NCBI GenBank assembly: GCA_046539045.1 | Contig: JBKHHU010000186.1 | Span: 1 to 6,618 of the forward strand | Direction: 5' to 3' | DNA from: JBKHHU01 sp046539045 | GTDB taxonomy: Bacteria; Planctomycetota; Phycisphaerae; SM23-33 | Length of the DNA: 6,618 bases | Shown: one piece after another, positions 1 through 6,489 of the stretch | Position numbering within the stretch: the first letter of the stretch is position 1 | Layout: every line of letters begins with the position of its first letter | Notes under the pieces: model-generated | Databases searched by the model: none | What the model saw: the letters and a program-made list of their open reading frames with translations, nothing else | What the model was told of the DNA's origin: nothing | Translations under genes and position numbers: made by a program

Positions 1-366
1 GTTTCAGCTCTTGAAGGCAAAGAATCAGTTGTAACTCAAAATGAATGGCAATAGTAAACAGAGCTGGCTGAAGTTCCCTAATCCAGAAGAGTTGAAGCGG
101 AATCTCAGTTCGCGTCGTTCGCGCAGTTCATGGCCGGTCAGGTCACGAGCTCTCCTGCCGAAGACGCATTTCCCCGTCAATACCCGCAATCGACCCTCCG
201 GGTCTCTGAATATCTTTAGCGCCGGTTAACCCACCGCTCGCGCGGTGGCTAGTGGCAGTCGTCTAGCCGCCATCCCGAGTGCGTTGCCCCGGCTAGCCGC
301 CACCCCACAGACGTTACCTCCGACCATCCGCCGGTGGTGCTGTTCCACATGGTGGTGCGGTTGCTC
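1..366. other. Region without a convincing gene
   Basis: No reading frame here has a recognisable product. The first ~100 bases are clearly richer in A+T than the rest of the window. A plus-strand frame entering from the left edge runs 17 codons to TAG at 52-54 (ending ..TQNEWQ) and could be the tail of a gene outside the window, but it is too short to judge. A 62-codon frame from ATG 41 has a basic, serine/arginine-rich, low-complexity product and no clear RBS. A second open stretch at 82-219 lacks a good start. From about 220 onward the sequence is dominated by short GC-rich palindromes. Confidence 0.5.
231..304. repeat. REP-like palindrome cluster
   Basis: A perfect hairpin has arms CCACCGC (231-237) and GCGGTGG (242-248) around a TCGC loop. 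GGTGGCTAG (244-252) is nearly complementary (8 of 9) to CTAGCCGCC at 263-271. CTAGCCGCCA occurs twice, at 263-272 and 293-302, with a 30-bp period. No T-tract follows, so a classical intrinsic terminator is unlikely. Overlapping, partly duplicated GC-rich hairpins in a non-coding gap fit a repetitive extragenic palindrome (REP-type) element. Family membership cannot be shown without the rest of the genome. Confidence 0.4.
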
Positions 367-394
367 TTGTCCGGGATTGTCGGCGCGCTACAAT
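367..394 (+). promoter_or_regulatory. Putative sigma70-type promoter of the PEP-CTERM gene
   Basis: TTGTCC (367-372) and TACAAT (389-394) are separated by 16 bases, which matches the -35/-10 consensus well for GC-rich DNA. Transcription starting near 401 would give a leader of about 165 bases before the ATG at 568. The position upstream of the next plus-strand gene supports the assignment, but it rests on sequence resemblance alone. Confidence 0.45.
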
Positions 395-437
395 CTCAAA
401 TGGAAACAGAGGGAGGTAAGCAGGTCGAGCCAAGGGA

Positions 438-542
438 AGATCCATGATCTGTTGTCCCCGCCCGCCGTGGTTGCTCAGGCGTCCCAGCCGTGGGACGTCC
501 TCCCGCGTCGAGTACCATTCCTGCCAGCCACAACGGCTGGCA
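438..542 (+). promoter_or_regulatory. Structured 5' leader with three hairpins
   Basis: Three local hairpins lie between the predicted promoter and the RBS of the PEP-CTERM gene. The first pairs AGATC (438-442) with GATCT (446-450). The second pairs CGTCCCA (480-486) with TGGGACG (491-497) around GCCG. The third pairs TGCCAGCC (522-529) with GGCTGGCA (535-542) around ACAAC and ends 12 bases before the AAAGGAG ribosome-binding site. The pattern could be a stabilising or translation-controlling leader. It does not match any riboswitch class I recognise, and no terminator T-tract is present. Confidence 0.35.
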
Positions 543-567
543 CACAAGTCCACGAAAGGAGAAAAGT

Positions 568-1524
568 ATGTGGAAGAATGTTCTGTGGGTGAACTGTGCG
601 CTTGCCCTGATCGCTGGGGCGTCGGCTGCGGCCGAGAACTTCACGTATGGCCACGTTTTCCTCGCCGACGGTGCCTGGCGCAACGGCGACGTCATCGAAC
701 TGGACCGGGATCTGAACCCGGTGCGGAACCTTGGCGATACCCTGCCGTCCGGGCACGGTATGGCGGCCACGCACATGCGCTTTGGTCCGGACGGGAATCT
801 CTACGTCCTGGGTGAACTGGACGACGGTAACGGTTGGAGGCACGGCGTGCTGGAGTTCAGCAACAGCGGTTACGAGCAGTTCTACGCGGTCGACCAGCCA
901 CCGACCGGCGGGTTCTGGGGCTTCGCGGTGCTGCCCAACGGCAACTGGGTTGTCTCTCTGGAAGACTCGCCGACGCTTCGCGAGTACAGCCGCGATTTTA
1001 CGGAGTCCTGGGGCTTCACCGGAATGCCGGGCGTCGCGGAGTCGCTCTTCGTGCAAGGCGGGAAGGTGTACGGGGCAGGCAACCACACCGTCGAAGTGTA
1101 CGATATCGCCACGCGGACTTACTCGGGCATCCTCACGACCAGCGAGGACAACGACAACCTGGTCGTGTCGGCTGAGAGCATCGTGGCGGTGAATTACCAG
1201 TGGCCCCAGCCGGACAGCATCGAATATATCGAGCTGGTCGATGCTGACGACGGAAATCTCTCGGCAGTGGCGACGATGCCCGATGAAGATCTGATGCCGG
1301 ATGCCGGGTTGGCGTTCGGTCCGGACGGAAAGCTGTATGTAGCCGCTCGCGTGGACGGTGGGAATCCGCAGTTGGTCGTTTATTCGGCCTTCATGGATTA
1401 CGAGCAGACCGTCGGTGTCGCCGGCTGGGAGGAAGCCGCTGATGTGGCGGTATACATTCCCGAGCCTTTGACCCTGGCGATGCTGGGGCTGGGCGGGCTG
1501 GCCCTGCTCCGTCGCCGCAGATGA
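568..1524 (+). CDS. PEP-CTERM sorting domain protein with beta-propeller-like repeats
   Basis: This 318-residue protein is predicted to be exported and handled by an exosortase. The N-terminus (MWKN, then a hydrophobic stretch to ASA at 18-20) is a signal peptide, with likely cleavage after A20 or A22. The C-terminus is a textbook PEP-CTERM tail: PEP at 298-300, a hydrophobic helix (301-314), then four arginines ending the protein. The mature part carries FGPDGNLYV (72-80) and FGPDGKLYV (250-258), the type of repeat seen in NHL/SMP-30-like propellers; the region between has similar short beta-rich segments. The ATG at 568 is chosen because AAAGGAG (555-561) lies six bases upstream and the signal peptide begins there; the longer frame from 490 adds a non-signal extension. 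In this family the tail directs sorting to the cell envelope and is removed by exosortase; no exosortase is in this window. The ligand or enzymatic role, if any, is unknown. Confidence 0.9.
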   Translation: MWKNVLWVNCALALIAGASAAAENFTYGHVFLADGAWRNGDVIELDRDLNPVRNLGDTLPSGHGMAATHMRFGPDGNLYVLGELDDGNGWRHGVLEFSNSGYEQFYAVDQPPTGGFWGFAVLPNGNWVVSLEDSPTLREYSRDFTESWGFTGMPGVAESLFVQGGKVYGAGNHTVEVYDIATRTYSGILTTSEDNDNLVVSAESIVAVNYQWPQPDSIEYIELVDADDGNLSAVATMPDEDLMPDAGLAFGPDGKLYVAARVDGGNPQLVVYSAFMDYEQTVGVAGWEEAADVAVYIPEPLTLAMLGLGGLALLRRRR

Positions 1525-1574
1525 CCGACGGCTCCCGCTGAGTGTTGAAACACAGACGGGCGACGATAGCTGGA

Positions 1575-1639
1575 ACCCCGGGCCGGGGCGGTGAGACCTG
1601 CAGCGAGCATAGCGGCTCTGGACACCCGCGGCCCGGGGT
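1575..1639. repeat. 11-bp inverted repeat between the PEP-CTERM gene and the next promoter
   Basis: ACCCCGGGCCG (1575-1585) is exactly complementary to CGGCCCGGGGT (1629-1639), with 43 bases between. It starts 51 bases after the PEP-CTERM stop, and its right arm lies within the spacer of the predicted promoter at 1619-1647. It could act as a long-loop stem at the 3' end of the upstream transcript. Each arm contains the self-complementary CCCGGG, so part of the match could arise by chance in GC-rich DNA. No T-tract follows, so I do not call it a terminator. Confidence 0.35.
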
Positions 1640-1665
1640 GCTATATTCCGATCTGCCGAATCGGA
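1619..1665 (+). promoter_or_regulatory. Putative promoter with palindrome at the start site
   Basis: TGGACA (1619-1624) and TATATT (1642-1647) are spaced by exactly 17 bases, a near-consensus sigma70-like pair. Overlapping the end of the -10 element, TCCGAT (1647-1652) and ATCGGA (1660-1665) form a perfect inverted repeat with a 7-base centre, spanning the expected transcription start. It could be a repressor operator or a small 5' hairpin. The promoter faces the broken reading frame beginning at 1720. Confidence 0.45.
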
Positions 1666-1719
1666 TTGCGGGAAGTGCTTCACATTCGTGGGAGCAGACA
1701 GATCAAAACGGGAGAGCCA

Positions 1720-2191
1720 ATGAGTAAGATTACCCAGGTGTCTTTGCTGCTTATGCTTCTGTGCGGGCTGGCGGCCCCTTTGGAGACTGTCGCGTCGGTT
1801 GAGTCCCGCGAACCGCCCGGCCGCGGTCCTGTTGCTGGCGGGGTTTGTCGGCGCGATTGGCACGCTGGGGCTGTACGCCGGCTGGTGGGCCTGGTGAGGC
1901 GGCTGGAGCTACGGGCCGCGGTTCCTGATCCATTCCCTGCCCGCATGGTGTCTGCTGTTTGCGGTCGCCTGGGAGCGATGGGGCCGGGGACGCTGGTTCC
2001 GCCGGGTCGCCTGGGGGCTGGTGGGCCTGTCGATCGCAATCCATGCGGTCAGTCTCGGCCCGCGCGACGGGTACAAGCTCTGGCACAAACGATTCGACGC
2101 GGGCGAGATCACCGTCTGGGAAGCAGATAAGAGCCTGCCGGTCTACCAGGTTCGCGGAATGGTGGGTCTGGAGCGGGAGGAGGCAGAATAG
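1720..2191 (+). pseudogene. Chimeric remnant: signal-peptide start joined out of frame to a membrane glycosyltransferase-like C-terminus
   Basis: The frame opening at ATG 1720 has a good RBS (GGGAG, 1710-1714) and a signal-peptide-like start (MSKITQVSLLLMLL.., about 30 residues). After about 1810 its product becomes a basic arginine/proline/glycine stretch of no coding character, ending near 2130. The sensible protein continues in the +1 frame from about 1811: a hydrophobic helix ending GLYAGWWAW, then TGA at 1895-1897, then GGWSYGPRFL, two more hydrophobic segments and a hydrophilic tail ending at TAG 2189-2191. WWxGGWSYGPR followed by helices is familiar from C-terminal ends of large polytopic mannosyltransferase-like (GT39/PMT-type) membrane proteins. 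The TGA sits where that family usually has tryptophan, so TGG to TGA is the simplest change. Only about 125 residues remain, against several hundred in intact members, and the N-terminal enzyme part is missing. The frameshift plus stop indicate decay. Family assignment is from motif memory and is moderate; the disruption itself is directly visible. Confidence 0.6.
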
Positions 2192-2235
2192 GGATATCTG
2201 CCCGGCCGGTATCGTCCGGATCCCGGTTCGTCGTG

Positions 2236-2634
2236 CTAGTGCGGCAGGTGGTTCCGGGCGAACTGTCCGGAGGACATGACGGTGATGGGCAGCTGGTCGC
2301 GGACGCCAAGGAGGTGATCGTCGTTGAAGACCAGCAGGGCACCGGTCGCCTTCGAAAGGGCGGCGAACTCGCGGTCGAGCCGTCCCTCGACGGCGGGGAA
2401 ATTCTGGGGTTCGGTTTCACCGTTGAAGCGGTTGTCGGGGGTGTAGAGTTCGGCGAATTCGTTCCAGTCCAGCGGCGGGATCTTGCCGACAACGCGTCGG
2501 GTTTCCCGCATGGTGGTTTCATTCCAGACCAGCGTCAGTCGCCCGTCCCGGACGGCCTGGACGGCGCGGGCGGCGCTGCTGTCGGGGTTGAATCCGGCAG
2601 CGACGAAGATGTTGGTATCGAGAATGACTTTCAT
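2236..2634 (-). CDS. PIN-domain protein (putative ribonuclease, VapC/TIGR00305-like)
   Basis: This 132-residue protein is the size of a single PIN domain. It starts with the diagnostic MKVILDTNIFVAA strand (D6), followed by a conserved helix with E44 (ETTMRETRRVV), D87 (LDREFAALS) and a last acidic pair in LVFNDDHLLG (D105/D106). These match the acidic metal-binding set of PIN nucleases, so the active site looks intact. PIN proteins of this type cleave RNA with Mg2+ or Mn2+ and are often toxins of toxin-antitoxin modules. Here no small antitoxin frame is visible next to it. The preceding gene on the same strand, 38 bases upstream, is a sugar-type regulator, so co-transcription is likely. An in-frame ATG at 2652 would add six residues (MERTNT); 2634 is preferred because the PIN fold begins directly there, although its RBS is weak. 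The gene converges on the pseudogene ending at 2191. Substrate and biological role are unknown. Confidence 0.82.
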   Translation of the reverse strand: MKVILDTNIFVAAGFNPDSSAARAVQAVRDGRLTLVWNETTMRETRRVVGKIPPLDWNEFAELYTPDNRFNGETEPQNFPAVEGRLDREFAALSKATGALLVFNDDHLLGVRDQLPITVMSSGQFARNHLPH

Positions 2635-2672
2635 GGTGTTTGTCCGTTCCATCCTTCGCAACGGGTGACGGG

Positions 2673-3803
2673 TTACCTCTGGTGCTCCAGGTCGGGGGTG
2701 TGCTGTTCGCGGTAGACCGTGGGCGGGACGTCGAAGTATTCCTTGAACTGCGCGGTGAAGCGGGCATGGTTGCTGAACCCGCACCTGCCGGCGACCGCGT
2801 TGATATCCAGCCCGGAGTTCAGCAGCAGTCGCCTGGCCTCGTCGAACCGGACGCGTCGCACCTCGTCGTGGATTGTCCGTCCGAGCACCTGGCGGAACCG
2901 TTTTTCCAGCGTGCGACGCGATACGTCCAGCGTTTCCATCATCTTTCCGATGGTCATCGGGTCGCAGGCGTGCTGTTCGATATACCGCATCGCCTGCCGG
3001 AGCTGGGCATCTTCGAACGCCATCATGTTGGAAGACGCCCGGGCGGTAAGCCCCAGCGGCTCGATGCGGATGGGCTCCTCCGGAGCGGGTCTCCCGTTCA
3101 GCAGGTCCAGCAGCATCTGTCCGGCGCGGAAGCCGATGCGGAACGGGTTGGGGTCGACGCTGCTCAGCGGAACCTCGGCCAGTTCGCAGAGGAAGGTGTC
3201 GTTGTCGAAACCGACCACCGCCAGGTCGTCCGGAACGTGCCTGCCGAGGTCGTGCCGAACCTCGATAATGCGCTGGGCGCAGTAGTCGGTGCTGCCCACT
3301 GCGGCGGTCACTCCGTCCATTCCGCGCCGGAATCTCTGCGTTACTTCGCCGCGCCATTCGAGTTCGATGCAGTTCCCGCCGACCCGCTCCATGCCGTGCT
3401 TCAGCGCGTGGAAGCGAGTGGTCCATTTCAGGCCGGTGGCGTAGTTGACGAACGCCACCCGCCGGTGGCCCTGGCTGATCAGGTAATCCGCCACGATCCT
3501 GCCCATGGCCGCGTCGTCGGGAAGCACGGTCGGGCAGACGCCGTCGCACGTTCTGCTGACACTGATCGCGGGAACAGACAGTTCCTGAACGCGGCGGACC
3601 TGATCGGGCATGAGGTACCCGACGACTGCTCTGGCTTTCTGAATCTGGCTCCATCCGAACTGGTTGTTCAGCGCCTGTCGCTCGATCAGGCGCACGTCCA
3701 GAGAGGAGTCCGATATCGCCAACGAGCGGCGAATGCCCAATGCCGTCTGCCGTGAGTAGTGCAGACCCTCATCAACACCAAGAATGATCAACTGGTCCGT
3801 CAT
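2673..3803 (-). CDS. XylR-family transcriptional regulator (LacI-type sensor plus AraC-type HTH)
   Basis: This 376-residue cytoplasmic DNA-binding regulator is close in length to E. coli XylR (392). Residues ~1-260 form a periplasmic-binding-protein-like sensor as in LacI/GalR proteins: DDAAMGRIVADYLISQGHRR (96-115), VPDDLAVVGFDND (190-202), PLSSVDPNPFRIG (212-224) and LGLTARASS (250-258). Residues ~265-370 form an AraC-type double helix-turn-helix: TIGKMMETLDVSRRTLEKRF (284-303) and DINAVAGRCGFSNHARFTAQF (333-353), followed by the FDVPPTVYRE end. It lacks the N-terminal HTH of true LacI proteins. The ATG at 3803 is supported by an AAGGGAG ribosome-binding site about 7 bases upstream and by the natural start of the sensor domain; a longer open frame upstream has no family resemblance. 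The gene is divergent from phosphoketolase and leads into the PIN gene. Members sense sugars such as xylose and usually control a neighbour, so phosphoketolase is the likely target. The actual ligand is not readable from sequence. Confidence 0.9.
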   Translation of the reverse strand: MTDQLIILGVDEGLHYSRQTALGIRRSLAISDSSLDVRLIERQALNNQFGWSQIQKARAVVGYLMPDQVRRVQELSVPAISVSRTCDGVCPTVLPDDAAMGRIVADYLISQGHRRVAFVNYATGLKWTTRFHALKHGMERVGGNCIELEWRGEVTQRFRRGMDGVTAAVGSTDYCAQRIIEVRHDLGRHVPDDLAVVGFDNDTFLCELAEVPLSSVDPNPFRIGFRAGQMLLDLLNGRPAPEEPIRIEPLGLTARASSNMMAFEDAQLRQAMRYIEQHACDPMTIGKMMETLDVSRRTLEKRFRQVLGRTIHDEVRRVRFDEARRLLLNSGLDINAVAGRCGFSNHARFTAQFKEYFDVPPTVYREQHTPDLEHQR

Positions 3804-3878
3804 GCGGATGCTCCCTTCGGAAACGCGTCCTCTGCCGGGTTCGGACAGACCTCTCCAAGGCCTGAAAGTCCGGAGCTG

Positions 3879-3926
3879 CGCAAAACAGTATACTGCACTG
3901 CGGAGTTTTGTATAGTCTGTTTTGCG
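3879..3926. promoter_or_regulatory. Candidate shared operator and divergent promoters of regulator and phosphoketolase
   Basis: CGCAAAACAG (3879-3888) and CTGTTTTGCG (3917-3926) are perfect complements. The match continues inward as TATAC (3889-3893) against GTATA (3910-3914) with a two-base bulge. Each arm holds an outward-facing -10-like hexamer: TATAGT (3911-3916) reading toward phosphoketolase, and TATACT on the minus strand (3892-3887) reading toward the regulator. Neither has a good -35 element at the normal distance, which would suit activator-dependent promoters. A related half-site, TTGTTTGC (3931-3938), lies 13 bases right of the right arm. Predicted leaders are about 125 bases (phosphoketolase) and 75 bases (regulator). 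The XylR-like protein is the natural candidate binder. A weak alternative plus-strand promoter is TTGGAC (3969-3974) with CATAAA (3991-3996). Confidence 0.5.
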
Positions 3927-4048
3927 GTTCTTGTTTGCAGATCCGGGCGTTTCCCGGGTTGGCTCTGTTTGGACTGTCGGTCCGGCGGTGCATAAACTTC
4001 CCCGACTGATCAACCTCGCATCAAGCGACCCAGAGAGGAGCAAAGACC

Positions 4049-6463
4049 ATGGGCGACGCATCGGCCGAGACCCGGACCCGCGGAAAGAAAGCCATCGAGT
4101 TGAAAGACCAGCCGCTTGGCGACGAACTGCTACAAAAGATCGACGCCTACTGGCGGGCAGCAAATTACCTGTCCGTCGGGCAGATCTACCTGTACGACAA
4201 CCCGCTGCTCCGCGAGCCGCTTAAGGCAGAGCACGTGAAACCGCGCCTGCTCGGGCATTTCGGCACCACGCCCGGGCTGAACTTCATCTACGTTCACCTC
4301 AACCGGGTCATCAAGAACCGCGGTCTGGAGGTCATCTACATCACCGGTCCCGGCCACGGTGGGCCCGGATTGGTCGCCAACACCTACCTTGAGGGCACCT
4401 ACAGCGAGATCTACCCGAACATCTCGCAGGACACCGAGGGCATGCGGAAGCTGTTCAAACAGTTCAGCTTCCCCGGTGGCGTGCCGAGTCATGTTGCCCC
4501 CGAGACGCCCGGCTCGATCCACGAAGGCGGGGAACTGGGCTACTCGCTGGCCCATGCGTTCGGGGCCGTGATGGACAACCCGGACCTGATCGCCGCATGC
4601 GTCGTCGGCGATGGGGAGGCGGAGACCGGTCCGCTGGCAACCAGTTGGCACTCGACGAAGTTCATCAACCCCGCCCGCGACGGAGCGGTGCTGCCGATCC
4701 TGCACCTGAACGGATACAAGATCGCCGGCCCGACCGTTCTCGGACGCATCAGCGCCGAGGAACTGGAGAAGCTGCTGGAAGGCTACGGCTACACCGTCTA
4801 TTGGGTGGAAGGCGACGACCCGGAAAAAATGCACCAGAAGATGGCGGCCACGCTGGACGCAGTGACCGATGAAATTCGCGAGATCCAGCGCAAGGCGCGG
4901 GAAGAAGGCGCCGACCAGCGCCCGCGCTGGCCGATGATCATCCTCCGCAGCCCCAAAGGCTGGACCGGTCCGGAGCAGGTCGACGACAAGCAGGTCGAAG
5001 GCACCTATCGCTCCCACCAGGTGCCGATGACGGACGTCAGCACCAACGAGAGGCACCTCAAGGTGCTCGAAGACTGGATGAAAAGCTACAAGCCGGAGGA
5101 ACTGTTCGACGAGAACGGGAAATTCAAAGAGGAACTCGCCGAGCTTGCACCGAAAGACAACTGCCGCATGGGTGCCAATCCGCACGCCAACGGCGGGCAG
5201 TTGCGTCGCGAACTGAAAATGCCCGACTTTCGCGATTACGAACTGGAGATCGAATCCCGCGGTGGGACCATCGGCGAGGCGACCCGCGTGCAGGGACGCT
5301 TCATCCGCGACGTGATGAAGAAGAACATGGAAAACTTCCGCGTCTTCAGCCCCGATGAGATCGAATCCAACCGCTGGACCGCCGTCATGGAAGACTTCGA
5401 CCGCATGTCGATGGGCGAGGTATATGACTATGACGAAGACGTATCCCACGACGGACGCGTGATGGAAGTGCTCAGCGAGCATCTCTGCCAGGGCTGGCTG
5501 GAGGGGTATCTGCTGACCGGCCGACACGGGATGTTCAGCTGCTACGAGGCGTTCATTCACATTGTCGACTCGATGTTCAACCAGCACGCCAAGTGGCTGA
5601 AGGTGACCAAGGAGATCCCGTGGCGACGCCCGATCTCGTCGCTGAATTACCTGCTCAGTTCCCACGTCTGGCGGCAGGACCACAACGGGTTCAGCCACCA
5701 GGACCCGGGCTTCATTGATCACGTGGTCAACAAGAAGGCCGACACGATCCGCGTGTACCTGCCACCGGACGCCAACACGCTGCTGAGCGTGACCGACCAC
5801 TGCCTGCAGAGCCGCGATTACGTGAATGTGGTCGTCGCCGGCAAGCAGCCTCAGCCGCAATGGCTGACCATGGACGAGGCGATCAAGCACTGCACCGCCG
5901 GGCTGGGCATCTGGAAGTGGGCCAGCAACGATCAGGACTCCGAGCCGGACGTGGTGATGGTCTGCTGCGGCGACGTGCCGACCATCGAGACGCTCGCTGC
6001 CGTCGAACTGCTGCGGAAATGGTGCCCGGAACTGAAAATCCGCGTGATCAACGTGGTCGATCTCATGACGCTCCAGCCGCAGTCGGAACACCCGCACGGC
6101 CTGCCGGACAAGGACTTCGACGTGATGTTCACCACCGACAAGCCGATGATCTTCGCCTTCCACGGATACCCGTGGCTGATCCACCGGCTGACGTATCGGC
6201 GGACGAACCACAAGAACCTGCACGTCCGCGGCTACAAGGAAGAGGGCACCACGACCACACCGTTCGATATGCTGGTGATGAACGATCTGGACCGCTACCA
6301 CCTTGTCGGCGACGTGATCGACCGCGTGCCGAAACTCGGCCACAAGGCCGCGTACCTCAAGCAGCACCTGCGCGACAAGCTGCTGGAGCACAGGCACTAC
6401 GTCCGCACCCACGGAAGGGACATGCCGGAAATCAGCGACTGGACGTGGAGCTACGAAGAGTGA
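4049..6463 (+). CDS. xfp: D-xylulose 5-phosphate/fructose 6-phosphate phosphoketolase
   Basis: This complete 804-residue cytoplasmic, thiamine diphosphate-dependent enzyme is within the usual 790-830 range. It cleaves xylulose-5-phosphate, and in many members fructose-6-phosphate, with phosphate to acetyl-phosphate plus glyceraldehyde-3-phosphate or erythrose-4-phosphate. Family landmarks appear in order: LLGHFGTTPG (H70), GPGHGGP (H103), YPNISQDTEGMRKLFKQFS, PSHVAPETPGSIHEGG (H148), the ThDP/Mg motif GDGEAETGPLATSWHSTKF (187-205), RSHQVP (H323), LSEH with E477 as the probable catalytic glutamate, TGRHGMFSCYEAF, and WRQDHNGFSHQDPG (H550). These histidines correspond to those shown to matter in bifidobacterial phosphoketolase; numbering is matched by eye. 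The C-terminal part (GYPWLIHRLTYRRTNH to the end) is intact. GAGAGGAG at 4033-4040 lies 8 bases before the ATG. The divergent XylR-like regulator suggests sugar-responsive expression. Acetate kinase, the common partner, is not within the window. Dual substrate use cannot be decided from sequence. Confidence 0.97.
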   Translation: MGDASAETRTRGKKAIELKDQPLGDELLQKIDAYWRAANYLSVGQIYLYDNPLLREPLKAEHVKPRLLGHFGTTPGLNFIYVHLNRVIKNRGLEVIYITGPGHGGPGLVANTYLEGTYSEIYPNISQDTEGMRKLFKQFSFPGGVPSHVAPETPGSIHEGGELGYSLAHAFGAVMDNPDLIAACVVGDGEAETGPLATSWHSTKFINPARDGAVLPILHLNGYKIAGPTVLGRISAEELEKLLEGYGYTVYWVEGDDPEKMHQKMAATLDAVTDEIREIQRKAREEGADQRPRWPMIILRSPKGWTGPEQVDDKQVEGTYRSHQVPMTDVSTNERHLKVLEDWMKSYKPEELFDENGKFKEELAELAPKDNCRMGANPHANGGQLRRELKMPDFRDYELEIESRGGTIGEATRVQGRFIRDVMKKNMENFRVFSPDEIESNRWTAVMEDFDRMSMGEVYDYDEDVSHDGRVMEVLSEHLCQGWLEGYLLTGRHGMFSCYEAFIHIVDSMFNQHAKWLKVTKEIPWRRPISSLNYLLSSHVWRQDHNGFSHQDPGFIDHVVNKKADTIRVYLPPDANTLLSVTDHCLQSRDYVNVVVAGKQPQPQWLTMDEAIKHCTAGLGIWKWASNDQDSEPDVVMVCCGDVPTIETLAAVELLRKWCPELKIRVINVVDLMTLQPQSEHPHGLPDKDFDVMFTTDKPMIFAFHGYPWLIHRLTYRRTNHKNLHVRGYKEEGTTTTPFDMLVMNDLDRYHLVGDVIDRVPKLGHKAAYLKQHLRDKLLEHRHYVRTHGRDMPEISDWTWSYEE

Positions 6464-6489
6464 GTGATGCAGGACCATGGGTGGAGCCC

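Noticed and set aside
41..229. 62-codon frame with ATG at 41
   Set aside because: It has no clear RBS, a low-complexity basic product and no recognisable motif. It is kept only as a remark on the left region.
1542..1553. Terminator just after the PEP-CTERM stop
   Set aside because: GTGT/ACAC gives only a 4-bp stem and no T-tract.
475..1863. 462-codon minus-strand frame across the PEP-CTERM gene
   Set aside because: It overlaps the clearly real PEP-CTERM gene and the following promoter, and its composition is that of a shadow frame.
1895..1897. TGA read as selenocysteine or as tryptophan by a changed code
   Set aside because: The PEP-CTERM and phosphoketolase genes both end in TGA, and the same remnant also has a frameshift and a missing N-terminus, so decay is simpler.
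2191..2235. Bidirectional terminator between the convergent pseudogene and PIN gene
   Set aside because: Only a 5-bp pairing (GGGAT/ATCCC) and short CCGG repeats are present, with no T-tracts on either side.
2236..2735. Classical toxin-antitoxin pair around the PIN gene
   Set aside because: No small DNA-binding antitoxin frame lies directly upstream or downstream. The upstream neighbour is a full-length sugar-type regulator.
2640..3755. 371-codon plus-strand frame across the regulator gene
   Set aside because: It is the antisense shadow of the well-supported XylR-like gene, with no family resemblance and no RBS of its own.
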